The notes beneath the pieces are model-generated. The model was given only the letters and a program-made list of their open reading frames with translations. It searched no databases and had not been told where the DNA came from. Positions 13,929 to 23,421 of a DNA stretch of 32,540 bases are shown piece after piece. Position numbers and translations under genes: made by a program. Origin of the DNA: a virus; the IMG/VR virus record IMGVR_UViG_3300035070_001439, positions 1 through 32,540 of that record; one strand, 5' to 3'. The number at the start of each line of letters is the position of its first letter. Position 1 is the stretch's first letter.

Positions 13929-14468
13929 TTAAATATCACTGATTTCGTCTGTTGATACTGTTATTCCAACTCCTGTTACTCCACCTTGCAAAAAGTTTGC
14001 AGGTTTTTTCTCCATTCCTTGAAGTGTTAAAGTATAACCAGATAAATCTCCCATAGCAGCACCTGTAACGATTGTTCCTCCGTTTACATCAGCACCCCAC
14101 TCTACACCTACTAAAAAGGCATTTCCGTTATTGTCTTCTACTATAACATGTGGTCGTGCAACTGCTATCAAAGCAACCTCGTCATGTGATTGCGGAGATA
14201 ACTTTTTAAAAGTCATATTTACAAGTTGATCATAAAACGTAGTTCCATTTTCTCTACTTGAAGTAATTGTTTGTTCCAAAGAACTTGTTCCTTTAAGAAC
14301 GTATTTGTATGCAGTAGGCGAACCTGCAACACCTGTGATTTCTGAACTTGTAGCCGATGCATAAGTAATATCTCCCAATGTTCCGTAATCTACGAAATAA
14401 ACTGCTTGAATACCACCAACGCTATCTTTACAAGGCTCTAATCTACCTTTATTTATTAAACAACTCAT
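13929..14468 (-). CDS. probable major tail tube protein
   Basis: A 179-residue protein beginning MSCLINKGRLEPCKDSVGGI. It is mostly beta: SLEQTITSSRENGTTFYDQL (~62-81), then HVIVEDNNGNAFLVGVEWGA, and a C-terminal GYTLTLQGMEKKPANFL strand. This pattern is typical of siphovirus tail tube subunits, which end in a YTLTxxGxE-type strand. It directly follows the major capsid gene. A capsid-associated protein is the alternative. Confidence 0.6.
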   Translation of the reverse strand: MSCLINKGRLEPCKDSVGGIQAVYFVDYGTLGDITYASATSSEITGVAGSPTAYKYVLKGTSSLEQTITSSRENGTTFYDQLVNMTFKKLSPQSHDEVALIAVARPHVIVEDNNGNAFLVGVEWGADVNGGTIVTGAAMGDLSGYTLTLQGMEKKPANFLQGGVTGVGITVSTDEISDI

Positions 14469-14488
14469 TTTTTATGTTTTAGTAAAAC

Positions 14489-14515
14489 TTACCCTCATCA
14501 TTAAGACAAGGGTAA
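14489..14515 (-). other. hairpin between capsid and tail tube genes
   Basis: A perfect 7-bp inverted repeat (TTACCCT / AGGGTAA) with a 13-base loop fills most of the gap between the two genes. No T run follows on the minus strand. It may be an RNA processing or stability element that lets the capsid and tail tube be made at different levels, or a weak partial terminator. Confidence 0.5.
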
Positions 14516-14528
14516 ATTCTCGTTAATA

Positions 14529-15440
14529 TTACGCTCCGTAAAATACAATATCAGAAGCAATACCATACTGAACTCCTGCAGTATAACGCATCACAAATCT
14601 AACATTTTTAGAACCGTCAATGTCTGCCATATCTAGAACTTTAACTTCGTTCTGGTCATTTAATAAACCTGTACCAAAGAATAAGTTTGATTTTTCTGCA
14701 GCTACCATTCGGTCATCAGCAAGTCCATTTGCTACTACTAATTTTACTCCGTCAAAATACTGAATGTCGATGTCTTGGTTGTTACCTCTTGCATCAAAGC
14801 CATTTGCTCCAACTCCGTTAGCTTGGAAGCCACCTAAACTTCTTTTGTATGCTCTCCAAATATTTTGAGATACATAGATATAAAGGTCTTCTTTACCGTA
14901 AAGAGATGAGTTGATTGCATCTACAACTTTTCCTAATTCTGTAACTACATTTGCTGCATCAACTGCTGCAGGTGCAATAGTTTGTCCACCGTCTGTTGTA
15001 AAAGCTGCATCTAAAAATAAACCTGTAAATCCGTCTGCACCCCAAATTCTTTGCTCTGTACCTTGTGCCACATCAGCAGAAAGTCTTGCAATAAAGAAAT
15101 CAGAAAATTTTGGAGGCATTTGATCGTGAGCCGAATAACCCATTGCTTCTGCTTCCCAATCTGATTGGAATGGTGTTTTACAAAGTTCAAGGTTTACTTG
15201 TAACTCGTCTGGTTGTAAGATACGCTCTGTTAAAGTTACAGTTCCTGCTGACGTAAAGTCGCAAGTTCCTGCTGCTATTGAAGATGCGTAGTCTACTTTT
15301 TTAATTACCTCTTTTAACTTAATGTTTGGTTTGACAGTAATTAGTTGGTTTGCTAATGTGTTACCAGATAGCAAAGCTGCTCCGATATATTCTCCTGCAA
15401 ACTGACCTGCATACGTAGTTGTGATTGTTGGTTGTGCCAT
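14529..15440 (-). CDS. major capsid protein
   Basis: A 303-residue protein. An N-terminal arm (TYAGQFAGEYIGAALLSGNT) leads to conserved-looking segments: TLTERILQPDELQVNLELCK (~68-87), FIARLSADVAQGTEQRIWGA, a helix (VTELGKVVDAINSSLYGKED), YIYVSQNIWRAYKRSLGG, and a C-terminal beta region (FVMRYTAGVQYGIASDIVFY). These are the spine-helix and P-domain features of HK97-fold capsids in Bacteroidota phages. The preceding gene encodes an acidic scaffold-like protein and the operon starts with a prohead protease, which together make the call strong. Confidence 0.8.
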   Translation of the reverse strand: MAQPTITTTYAGQFAGEYIGAALLSGNTLANQLITVKPNIKLKEVIKKVDYASSIAAGTCDFTSAGTVTLTERILQPDELQVNLELCKTPFQSDWEAEAMGYSAHDQMPPKFSDFFIARLSADVAQGTEQRIWGADGFTGLFLDAAFTTDGGQTIAPAAVDAANVVTELGKVVDAINSSLYGKEDLYIYVSQNIWRAYKRSLGGFQANGVGANGFDARGNNQDIDIQYFDGVKLVVANGLADDRMVAAEKSNLFFGTGLLNDQNEVKVLDMADIDGSKNVRFVMRYTAGVQYGIASDIVFYGA

Positions 15441-15444
15441 TTTT

Positions 15445-16053
15445 TTAGTGTTTAATGTTTGAAATTTTTGCCACGATTCTGTCGTAAGCGGTTACTTGTT
15501 TGTTTTTATTAAAATTAAATTTTCCTTTTTTTGCACTTTCTTCTTTTGGTGCGTGCTTGATTGGTTCTGTTGCAGGTTTGCTTAATTCTTCTTTAAGTTC
15601 AGCGCCTTCAACTTCTCCACTCATTTCTTCTTTTTCTTCTTCTTCTTTTGGTTTATCATAACCAGCCTTAACTTCGTCTATCATTGCTTTGATTTCGTCA
15701 ATAGCTTTTCCAAATTCTTCTTTTGAAACATAACCTAAATCTTCTTCGGTTACTTCTTCTTCAATAATTTCTTCCTCTGCTTCAACTTCTTCTTCTACTT
15801 CGGTTTCAGCTTCGACCTCTCCTATTGAAGCAATTATTCCTTCTTCTTCAATTAAAAGCATAGTTCCGTCTTCTAATGTGTACTCGCCTATTGGCAAAGC
15901 TACTTTCTCATCTTCTGTTACGATAAATACTTCACTACCTGCTTCAAAAACTTCTGCTTCTAAAACTGTACCATTATCAAGTTTCTTTTCTTCAAGACCA
16001 ACTTCTAGTCCTAAAAGTGTTTTAACTTTGTTAAGTGTGTTTGTTGCACTCAT
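15445..16053 (-). CDS. acidic scaffold-like head protein, 202 aa
   Basis: A 202-residue, very acidic protein. Residues ~75-115 are almost solid Glu with Val/Ile (EAETEVEEEVEAEEEIIEEE) and the rest is charged helix (EEFGKAIDEIKAMIDEVKAG). The C-terminus is basic (KKGKFNFNKNKQVTAYDRIV), where a scaffold would bind the capsid. The N-terminal third has a beta-like GSEVFIVTEDEKVALPIGEY segment. It sits 4 bases before the capsid gene, between protease and capsid, the classic scaffold position. Confidence 0.6.
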   Translation of the reverse strand: MSATNTLNKVKTLLGLEVGLEEKKLDNGTVLEAEVFEAGSEVFIVTEDEKVALPIGEYTLEDGTMLLIEEEGIIASIGEVEAETEVEEEVEAEEEIIEEEVTEEDLGYVSKEEFGKAIDEIKAMIDEVKAGYDKPKEEEEKEEMSGEVEGAELKEELSKPATEPIKHAPKEESAKKGKFNFNKNKQVTAYDRIVAKISNIKH

Positions 16054-16101
16054 AATTTACATTGTTTAATTAATTAACGATTTTATTTATTTGTTTTGCG
16101 T

Positions 16102-16551
16102 TTAAGCCTTTTTCTGAATTATAAACCACTGCACTCCATCACTCCATACTTGGATGCCCTCGTATGCTTTATTAATAACGTAAGCACTTGTAGTTCCGTC
16201 TAATGTATCTCCACCAATAGGTGTTAAATTAGTTCTTGTAGCAGTAGCATAACCACCATTTGAAACAAACCTCATAATTCTGTTTTGATTGTCTGATGCG
16301 CTTGGTAAATTAAGCGTCATATCTCCGCTCGCACCCGACCAACTCAAACGTATCATTTCTGCTTTTTGATATTCTGCATCGCTTAAATTAACAATGGTAT
16401 CTTTAACAACTTCTAAATTAGTAGGTATGATGTAATTATGTAAGTCATCAAGCGTGGTTTGTTTTGTAACTCCACTTTGAACGATAGGAAATAATTCACT
16501 CCCTTGTAACTCTGTCGCTATTGGTAATTCGCTTATTTTTGAGTTTGCCAT
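16102..16551 (-). CDS. head-region fibre or decoration-like protein, 149 aa
   Basis: Begins MANSKISELPIATELQGSEL followed by PIVQSGVTKQTTLDDLHNYI, an opening found in many phage fibre, head-fibre and tail-associated proteins. The C-terminal ~90 residues are a beta-rich domain (RLSWSGASGDMTLNLPSASD, then GIQVWSDGVQWFIIQKK). Encoded in the head operon with ATG overlapping the 71-residue gene by one base. A decoration or head-fibre subunit is most likely. Confidence 0.55.
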   Translation of the reverse strand: MANSKISELPIATELQGSELFPIVQSGVTKQTTLDDLHNYIIPTNLEVVKDTIVNLSDAEYQKAEMIRLSWSGASGDMTLNLPSASDNQNRIMRFVSNGGYATATRTNLTPIGGDTLDGTTSAYVINKAYEGIQVWSDGVQWFIIQKKA

Positions 16552-16766
16552 TATATTTTTATTTTAAAATTATCTTCTTGCAATATTAAATCGCTATCTT
16601 CTTTTGCCAAATAATCTTCTGGTGGTAATGCAGTTATCCTGCCAATTCCTTGTGCTTGTAAACTTCCGTCACAGCATTTTCTCGAATAAGTATTATCTGC
16701 ACATAAACACGCTCTACGACTGTTTTTTGGACTTGTCCTACTTGGTGTTTTAAAATATTTAAACAT
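16551..16766 (-). CDS. small cysteine-rich head-operon protein, 71 aa
   Basis: Begins MFKYFKTPSRTSPKNSRRAC and contains ACLCADNTYSRKCCDGSL (C20, C22, C31, C32) followed by QAQGIGRI, a motif I recall from other Bacteroidota phages and prophages. The N-terminus is basic and the C-terminus acidic. It overlaps the protease stop by 8 bases. Four cysteines suggest a metal site or disulfides. Function unknown. Confidence 0.6.
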   Translation of the reverse strand: MFKYFKTPSRTSPKNSRRACLCADNTYSRKCCDGSLQAQGIGRITALPPEDYLAKEDSDLILQEDNFKIKI

Positions 16767-17334
16767 TGCTTAAAAGTTCTTTAAGTTGATTTAAAAGAAT
16801 AGTATCTTCATTTTGTTTAGACAATTCTGCTTTGTCGGCAAAATAACCCTCTATTGAAAAGCCTTTTACTTTTCCTGTTTTAACATAGTCATTCCAGATT
16901 TGATCATTGTCTACTTTTACTGCGCCTACCCAAGTTCCAAGTGGTAAGTCCATTCCATACATGTTAGACTTATCATTTTGCTTATCTTCCACAACCCAAC
17001 TTTCTACAAGAGTTAAACCCTGTATCGTACTATTATGCTCCAAAGTGGAGTTACCTTGGTTACCTTGTTTTAAGTATAGTTGCGAAGCTTTTCTAACTGT
17101 TTCTCTACTAAAATATATATAGTATTCTTCCTCTCCATTTTTTCTAAAAATAGGTTTGTTAGGGATCAATATTGGTCCAATTAATATCTTTCTATCTTTG
17201 TCGGCTTCTGCAAATTTAAACTCTTGTGATTTTAAGGCAACAAAATCTTCTTCTATTGCAGGATATTCCACTACGGAAATTGCTTCAATAAAACTATCTT
17301 GTTCCTCGTCTAAAACTAATTCTACTATTTTCAT
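16759..17334 (-). CDS. XkdF-like prohead serine protease
   Basis: A 191-residue protein of the XkdF/S78-like phage protease type. Features are the N-terminal FIEAISVVEYPAIEEDFVAL, H100 in TLEHN, the strand LVESWVVED, the LGTWVGAVKVDNDQIWNDYV segment (~132-151) and the catalytic Ser in VKGFSIEGYF (S160). The His-Ser pair and their spacing fit the family. It heads the head operon, with ATCGTTATA 5 bases upstream of the ATG. It would mature the scaffold and capsid during prohead assembly. Confidence 0.78.
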   Translation of the reverse strand: MKIVELVLDEEQDSFIEAISVVEYPAIEEDFVALKSQEFKFAEADKDRKILIGPILIPNKPIFRKNGEEEYYIYFSRETVRKASQLYLKQGNQGNSTLEHNSTIQGLTLVESWVVEDKQNDKSNMYGMDLPLGTWVGAVKVDNDQIWNDYVKTGKVKGFSIEGYFADKAELSKQNEDTILLNQLKELLSNV

Positions 17335-17339
17335 ATTAC

Positions 17340-17348
17340 TATAACGAT
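17340..17348 (-). promoter_or_regulatory. ATCGTTATA motif before head operon
   Basis: ATCGTTATA on the minus strand, exactly 5 bases before the ATG of the protease gene, in the 37-base gap after the tape measure gene. One of three identical copies. Confidence 0.6.
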
Positions 17349-17371
17349 TAAATTAATTTATTTTGCTTTTA

Positions 17372-19465
17372 TTATAATGATGCACCACTAACAATATTCC
17401 TGTCTAAACTTTGTGAAGTAGTTACATCATTTGCAACTACATAAGTTTGTATAGGTCTTTGGTTTTGCCCTGCAATAGCAGACGATAAAGTGTCTGTTCC
17501 ACTATCTCCAACTATATTGAACGCAGGAGATTGAGATGCTTGGGTTGGTACTGAACTTGACCTTGAACTCGGAGAAGATACTGCACCTGCACTTGCTCCT
17601 TTTGTTTTTGAGATTGCACTTTTAATTGCAGATATTATACCTGCTGCTTGGGCAGCATATCCTATCAGCATTGGTATGTTTTGTGGAAAACCAATTTTTG
17701 CAGTTTGACCTGCACCCTCTGCTACCGCAACCGTACTTCTTGCACCTGCGTTAGTGGCTAATGTAATAGATTTCTTTGCATCTTGAATTAGTTCTTTTGC
17801 AGCGATTAGTTGTTTGGCTACTAACATTGCTTTACCAAAACCTGTTTCTGCACCACCAATGGCAATTAAGTTGTCTAATGTTTGTTGCTTACTTGCACGT
17901 TTTTTCTTTTCTAGTTCGTCTTCTGCATCATTAAACTGTTTCTTTAATTCTAACCTATCTTCGTCATTAATGGTTTCGTCTTCATCTAACAATTTTCTTC
18001 TTTCGTCTATTAGAAGTCTTTGTTCTTCAAAAGTCATCGCTTCCGTTTCATTATCTAACGCTAACTTGTCAGCAGCTTCTTGTGATTTAACTGCAGCTTT
18101 TTCTTTGTCTTCTTCGTCAAATTGTGTTTGTTGGTCTTGTAGTGCTAACCTTTGTGCTTCTTTTAATTCTTTTATTTTATCAGTTTCTAGACCATAGTAT
18201 TCTTCTGCAAGTTTTATTTGCTCGTCATAGTCAGCTTTTATTTCTCGTAACTTCTCTGCCCTTTTCTCTGCTTCGGTATCAATTAAACCTTTTCTAATTC
18301 TTTCAAGTGCAGCAGCTTTTTCTTTCTCTGCTTCTATTTCTTCTTGATCAGCCTTTTCTTTATCTCGCTTTCTTTTATCACTTGCTTTTTTCTCTGCATC
18401 TTGTTCTGATAATCTAAAACCGTCTCTCTTGTTTTTTAAGTCACGAAGTTTACTTTCTGTTTCGTCTACTGTTTTTTGTCCTTCTGCTGCAACTTCTTTT
18501 GGGTCAAAACCAATTAATTTAGCAGCACCCATAGCATAGCTTTCTGCTAATTTTGTTCCTTTCTCTAAAACTCCAATTTTTGCAAGTCCAAACGTTAAAG
18601 CATCTATGGCTCCTAATAACATTGTAATAGGCGAACTTAAAAACGCAATAATACCTGCTGCAATTTTTTGGTTTCTTTCGGCTGCTTCAACTTGTGATTT
18701 TTTTAAATCTTTTTGTTGCTGCAACTGAATTTCGGTAGATGCAATTATCTCATCTGTTTGAGCAATTTTTAATGCAAGTATTTCTTTTTCAGATTTACCT
18801 TGCATCTTTAAAGTGTTCTCACTTGATTCTGTTGCTGCTAATTGATTTTCTGCTTCTTGTGTTAGTTTAGCAGAGTTCTCTGCAAGTTTTTTCTGTTCAG
18901 ATGATGCACCATTTATAGCACCTGTAATATCATCCCAATACGCAATTAAAGTTGCTACTGCTACAACCAAAGCACCTATTCCTGTTGCTATAAGTGCTTT
19001 CTTCATTCCACTTAACCCTGCATTGAATACTTTGATGCCTTTTGCAGCTTCTTTAAGACCTTTATAATACTTTAATGTCTTTAATGCTAAACCACCTGTT
19101 GCTTTGTTTATAGCTACAAAGATTTTGTTTTGTTGTAGTCCTGCAGTTATTCCTTTTTTGGTTTCAGAAGTAAGAGTTTTAACTTCATTTGCAGCAATTC
19201 TTTTTTGATTGTTTAAGTCTTTTAATGCTAATTCTTCTGCTTTAAGTTCTGCTTTGGTTACTTTTATTTGGTCACCCCAATACTTCTGCCCTGCAACATT
19301 TGTCTTTGCTACTTTTGATTGTTCATTCTCTAATTTTTGTAGTTGCTTTTCAATATCAATTAATACGGTTCTTTGAATTTCTAAATTTTCATTTAGGTCT
19401 TCAAGATTTTTCTTCGCATTTTTTGTCTTTAAAACAAATTCTACTTCTGTTGTTTGGTTTGCCAT
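17372..19465 (-). CDS. tail tape measure protein
   Basis: A 697-residue protein. An N-terminal coiled coil (~15-100) leads to a hydrophobic segment KALIATGIGALVVAVATLIA (~156-175) and a second at IAAGIIAFLSSPITMLLGAI (~270-290). A very long charged coiled coil follows (~330-530, e.g. KRKRDKEKADQEEIEAEKEK), then a hydrophobic part near 590-620 and a Ser/Thr-rich end. This is the standard tape measure layout; its length sets tail length (roughly 0.15 nm per residue in helical form). The start overlaps the 51-residue gene by 25 bases. Best marker for a long-tailed morphology. Confidence 0.9.
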   Translation of the reverse strand: MANQTTEVEFVLKTKNAKKNLEDLNENLEIQRTVLIDIEKQLQKLENEQSKVAKTNVAGQKYWGDQIKVTKAELKAEELALKDLNNQKRIAANEVKTLTSETKKGITAGLQQNKIFVAINKATGGLALKTLKYYKGLKEAAKGIKVFNAGLSGMKKALIATGIGALVVAVATLIAYWDDITGAINGASSEQKKLAENSAKLTQEAENQLAATESSENTLKMQGKSEKEILALKIAQTDEIIASTEIQLQQQKDLKKSQVEAAERNQKIAAGIIAFLSSPITMLLGAIDALTFGLAKIGVLEKGTKLAESYAMGAAKLIGFDPKEVAAEGQKTVDETESKLRDLKNKRDGFRLSEQDAEKKASDKRKRDKEKADQEEIEAEKEKAAALERIRKGLIDTEAEKRAEKLREIKADYDEQIKLAEEYYGLETDKIKELKEAQRLALQDQQTQFDEEDKEKAAVKSQEAADKLALDNETEAMTFEEQRLLIDERRKLLDEDETINDEDRLELKKQFNDAEDELEKKKRASKQQTLDNLIAIGGAETGFGKAMLVAKQLIAAKELIQDAKKSITLATNAGARSTVAVAEGAGQTAKIGFPQNIPMLIGYAAQAAGIISAIKSAISKTKGASAGAVSSPSSRSSSVPTQASQSPAFNIVGDSGTDTLSSAIAGQNQRPIQTYVVANDVTTSQSLDRNIVSGASL

Positions 19466-19596
19466 TTTATTTCATTTTTTAAAACCTTGTATGCTTGTCT
19501 AAAATTAGAAACAAGTTGATACTTTCCTTTTGCTATTTTTAAATTCTCGGTGTCTGCTTCTACATTCGGCAGATTGTCTATTATTTCTTTTATCAT
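19441..19596 (-). CDS. small hypothetical protein before tape measure, 51 aa
   Basis: Starts at ATG 19594-19596 (MIKEIIDNLPNVEADTENLK) and ends TAG at 19441-19443 within the tape measure start. Helical and basic toward the end. It lies one base after the stop of the 697-residue tail protein, so it is coupled to both neighbours. Function unknown; possibly a tail assembly factor. Confidence 0.55.
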   Translation of the reverse strand: MIKEIIDNLPNVEADTENLKIAKGKYQLVSNFRQAYKVLKNEIKWQTKQQK

Positions 19597-19597
19597 G

Positions 19598-21691
19598 TTA
19601 TGGTGGATAATTATATTCTACAAATCTATCTATTACAAGTTCAAGTTCACTTTTACCTGTTTTTAAATTAGTTTTAATTGAGTTAATTTTATACTGTTGA
19701 TCAGCAACAATTAATCTATCTGATAGCTTATAATTCTGTAAAAAACTTATTGGTAAATACGCAGTAATAGTAACTAACCTTTGTTGGCTTTGGAAAACAC
19801 TTTCAATATAATTACTATAATATCTTGAAAATAAATCTCCTGTAAAGATTTTTCCATTTTCGTTTCGTGTCCATTCATTAACTTCTTGAAAAAAGTTTAA
19901 CTGAAAGTTATTGACTGCAGGGTCTAATTCAACTGTGTTAAAAGGCATATTAACATTCTGTACTAACCTATGATCAATTGCTACGTTCTCATCATTTACT
20001 TCGTTTACAAGACTAATATCCTGTTCGGTTAATCTTATTGGATAAAACAAAAGTGGTTTACCTAAATATGCACTTTGGTCATTATTTACATTCCACCCCC
20101 ATTGTATGTCTAATAGATTACCATTATTAATATCGTTAAGTCTTTCATATAACAAATGACCAAAAGGCGCTTTTATTTGATATGTACCTCCGTCAAGATT
20201 TTCCTCTCCTGCAGTATAGCTTAATTGCCCCCAAGGTCTGTTCGTGATCTCTCCAAACTTATTTGCTAAAAATGTTTTAGTGTCTTCAAACTTAAAATAT
20301 ACTTCTCTAAAAGGTAACGCTGCATCAACTGTATTTGCATCTGTATCTACATACTCCGTAATATCAATACCTTTATTGCCCAATCCATGTCCTACTCCCT
20401 CACTATAAAAATCGTCTAATGTTTGCACAACTATAATTCCGTCTTTAACATAAGCAGTCAGATTAAATAATTTAAAAAGACCTGTTAGAAAATCTATTAT
20501 TTTAATATCTGGCATTTGTTTAGAGATGTTAAAAGTAAAAACATCTGATGCGGTTAAATATGGAGAAAAATATGACTGTATAATAACAGGAGATGATGGA
20601 CTAAATCGTGCTTCGCCATACCACCTTACGGTATCAAATTCCATGTCTTGTTGAGTTTCAAGATACACCTCATAACACCCACCAAAATAAGGAAAATGTA
20701 TTCCGTCAACAAATGTCTGTTGTCCTGACAAAGTTACACCAGAATTATAAATTGTTATTCCGTTTTCTTCTATTCTTACTCCGTATGGTGTGGTTAAATA
20801 AGCATTTGCAGGTCTTACTGTTAATTCTAACTTCTGCAACTGTTGAGTAGTCCACAAAGAGCAAAATGACGTGTTGTAAATTTCAAAAAGTTGGTTGTAA
20901 TTTATTTGTTGAAAGTCAACTAACGTCTCAACTGTATTTGCATCAGACAAATCTTCAACAGGACCAGATTTTCTGTGCAACCATAAGAAAATGTTATGCA
21001 TTTCTGCAACATTTTGATTTCTAAAAAAGTCAGTTGAAAATTCAAGTCCATATTGAGCTTCTATATTTGCTAAAATAGTATTAACTCTAATTGCATATTT
21101 TAACTCGTTCCACTTTACACCTTTGTGGTTATTGTCGTTTACATAATGTAGATTGCCTGTATCGGTTGTACTTGCACCACTGTTATAATATAACCTTTGA
21201 GTGTGTGTGATAAGTGGTGTAATTATATTCGTATTACCTGTTACAGGAGTAATAAGTTTATAGAAAATTTCATCTGCACTGTAATCTAAATCGAATTGAG
21301 ATAACTCTATATCAGACAACTTGTCTCCACCTAATCGGTCTTTAAGTTTAGATATATCTCCAAAAAAAGTAACTCTGTAAGTGTGTGCTTTCCTATCCTT
21401 TAAATTAACTCCCTCTAATTTTACTTTTCCTGTTCTAAAAGGCAGCGTATTTAATTCTAACCTTGCATTGATTTTTTTTCTTGCATCAAAACCATTGTCT
21501 ATGTCTGGATTGTAGAAGTGCTTAAATATTTGGTTATTAGTTTTTGAAGCAGGTAAATTAAAGGTCTTTGTAAAAGCAGTAAAAACTTTATCAATATCAC
21601 GAATATTTTGAATACTATCCGTTATTGTAACGCTTTCGTCTTTAAACTGATCAACCTTGACCCCATTAATAAATAATGCTAATTCGTACAT
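19598..21691 (-). CDS. large tail/baseplate protein, 697 aa
   Basis: Opens MYELALFINGVKVDQFKDES and VTITDSIQNIRDIDKVFTAF, then KTFNLPASKTNNQIFKHFYN, a set found at the N-terminus of large tail proteins in Bacteroidota phages. A long beta-rich body follows with RVTFFGDISKLKDRLGG (~105-121) and a C-terminal NYKLSDRLIVADQQYKINSI segment typical of distal-tail/baseplate hub proteins that anchor fibres. It follows the 389-residue gene directly. A hub or tail-associated lysin scaffold is likely; no lytic motif seen. Confidence 0.65.
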   Translation of the reverse strand: MYELALFINGVKVDQFKDESVTITDSIQNIRDIDKVFTAFTKTFNLPASKTNNQIFKHFYNPDIDNGFDARKKINARLELNTLPFRTGKVKLEGVNLKDRKAHTYRVTFFGDISKLKDRLGGDKLSDIELSQFDLDYSADEIFYKLITPVTGNTNIITPLITHTQRLYYNSGASTTDTGNLHYVNDNNHKGVKWNELKYAIRVNTILANIEAQYGLEFSTDFFRNQNVAEMHNIFLWLHRKSGPVEDLSDANTVETLVDFQQINYNQLFEIYNTSFCSLWTTQQLQKLELTVRPANAYLTTPYGVRIEENGITIYNSGVTLSGQQTFVDGIHFPYFGGCYEVYLETQQDMEFDTVRWYGEARFSPSSPVIIQSYFSPYLTASDVFTFNISKQMPDIKIIDFLTGLFKLFNLTAYVKDGIIVVQTLDDFYSEGVGHGLGNKGIDITEYVDTDANTVDAALPFREVYFKFEDTKTFLANKFGEITNRPWGQLSYTAGEENLDGGTYQIKAPFGHLLYERLNDINNGNLLDIQWGWNVNNDQSAYLGKPLLFYPIRLTEQDISLVNEVNDENVAIDHRLVQNVNMPFNTVELDPAVNNFQLNFFQEVNEWTRNENGKIFTGDLFSRYYSNYIESVFQSQQRLVTITAYLPISFLQNYKLSDRLIVADQQYKINSIKTNLKTGKSELELVIDRFVEYNYPP

Positions 21692-22861
21692 CTAAATTAC
21701 GTTGTTTAAATATGAATTACTAAAATCAAACTTCATAGTATATTGGATAAGTTTGTCATTTACGTGGGTTTTGTATTTCAAACTTTTTGTAGAATGGACA
21801 ACAGGTTGCACTACTTCTGCTAATGATATCCACACTTGTTCAGCCATAAGCATTTGTTCAACTAACAGATTAAAACTTTCTGGAAAGAATTCTGTGTTTA
21901 AAGTTATAGATTGATTTGCTTGTACGTTGTAAGTGTATTTCTGATGTTTTTTAGTATTGTAGTTGTTGTTTACTCTGCTAAAAATATTTCTATTATAATC
22001 TTCTGATTTTACTTTTAAATCTTTATCAGATTTTTTATTCATGTAGAAATCTTGCAACGCACCATACTTGTTGTAGAAAATAACTCGGTAGTCATCAAAC
22101 TTACCACATTCTATTTCTTGTAGCGTGATCACAACTTCTTGTGGCAAACCTGCGGTACTTGTTATGGTAATAGTATCTCCTGTTTGTGCTTGTGTGCTAT
22201 CAATAATTAAATATTGAATTTTATCTGCACTATCGTCACTATCAACTATGGTTTGAGGTATTGTAGTAGCATCCCAATCTTGTGTTGCTTGACCCCAATA
22301 ATTTTCTTCTAAATTCCAGACAGAAGATATATTAGTAGTTGCTGTTGCTTGGCTTTCTGAAAATATTGGTATTCTTATTTCTTCTCCTCTCTTAAAATAA
22401 ACAATCCTGTTGTCCATTAAAACCATTGGTGTAAAGTTAGTCGGTGGAGTTGCAAGAGAGGTTGTACTTGTTCTTGGGTTTACTCCCTCATCAAAATAAC
22501 CATATCCATCAAATGCCAAGTAAGTGTCTGAATACTGCTTAAATATACTTATTCCGTCATAAAGGTCTACATCAACATGTACCCAAACTGCATCATCAGC
22601 AGTGCCTAATGTTCCAGAAGTTACGTCATAATATTCTGTATCTAAAAAATCTCTTATTAATTGAGATAATTCCAAGTTTGTGAATGTCTCACTACCTAAA
22701 TTGCCTTTTGTAATATTGTAAGTAGGAGTTGTTGGTTGTGCAGTAAGCAATCCACTCCAAACATATATTCTTGCTTGTATGGAAGATAGGTAATATCCTT
22801 GAAATGGACCTTCTTCATACTTTACAAAATAAGGACTTCTTGCGTTTATTATTGTACTCAT
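21692..22861 (-). CDS. tail protein, possible distal tail component, 389 aa
   Basis: A 389-residue beta-rich protein: SPYFVKYEEGPFQGYYLSSI at the N-terminus, a central domain rich in Thr/Asp/Tyr, and a C-terminal region (KTHVNDKLIQYTMKFDFSNS). No collagen or coiled-coil repeats. It starts in a one-base overlap with the gp10-like gene and ends one base before the large tail protein, so it is part of the tail assembly line. A distal tail or minor tail protein is the best guess. Confidence 0.55.
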   Translation of the reverse strand: MSTIINARSPYFVKYEEGPFQGYYLSSIQARIYVWSGLLTAQPTTPTYNITKGNLGSETFTNLELSQLIRDFLDTEYYDVTSGTLGTADDAVWVHVDVDLYDGISIFKQYSDTYLAFDGYGYFDEGVNPRTSTTSLATPPTNFTPMVLMDNRIVYFKRGEEIRIPIFSESQATATTNISSVWNLEENYWGQATQDWDATTIPQTIVDSDDSADKIQYLIIDSTQAQTGDTITITSTAGLPQEVVITLQEIECGKFDDYRVIFYNKYGALQDFYMNKKSDKDLKVKSEDYNRNIFSRVNNNYNTKKHQKYTYNVQANQSITLNTEFFPESFNLLVEQMLMAEQVWISLAEVVQPVVHSTKSLKYKTHVNDKLIQYTMKFDFSNSYLNNVI

Positions 22862-23421
22862 TATTTTTTTGTATTTAAAAATGTTTTAACATCTGTAAAA
22901 AATGCTACACTAAATTGTTCACTATATTTAGACATTGCTGCTCTGTAAGGTGTGGTAAAAAACATACTTGGTCTGATACCTTTAAAAAATATACTCCTTG
23001 CAATTAAGAATTGTATTGATTTCTGGAAACCTATTGAGTCAATTTTTCTTTTTGTAAATCTACCCTTGCTATCTCTTGGTGCTAAACTTACTCCTTTGCC
23101 ACCTCTCTTTACAATCCATTTATCTAACTTACTTGGTGGTGGCATTTTGTTAGTGTACTTTAAAGACCTACCGTCAAATGCTTTTGCTCCGTATTTTACT
23201 TTAACTCCATCTACTCCCCTGTCTACAAACTCTCCGTATTGTGGCATTTCAAAAGTAACCTTAATACCTTCTTGTATATCAGACACACTATACTTAATAT
23301 TGTTTTCTAAATTACCTCCACCTTTTTTTGCTTTTACTAAATTACTTTTGGATTGATCAACAACGTATCTTCCAAAAATATTTGCAATAGCATTTAGTTC
23401 TTTAAAATTTAGTTCAGACAT
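22861..23421 (-). CDS. HK97 gp10-like tail completion/neck protein
   Basis: A 186-residue protein. FGRYVVDQSKSNLVKAKKGG (~15-34) is a helix-then-basic loop, followed by the strand-turn PQYGEFVDRGVDGVKVKYG (~79-97), the YGxFVexGt-type signature of gp10-like proteins. A further basic region and a C-terminal helix (MFFTTPYRAAMSKYSEQF) complete the domain. It overlaps the 168-residue gene by 13 bases. Likely role: closing the head-proximal end of the tail. Confidence 0.68.
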   Translation of the reverse strand: MSELNFKELNAIANIFGRYVVDQSKSNLVKAKKGGGNLENNIKYSVSDIQEGIKVTFEMPQYGEFVDRGVDGVKVKYGAKAFDGRSLKYTNKMPPPSKLDKWIVKRGGKGVSLAPRDSKGRFTKRKIDSIGFQKSIQFLIARSIFFKGIRPSMFFTTPYRAAMSKYSEQFSVAFFTDVKTFLNTKK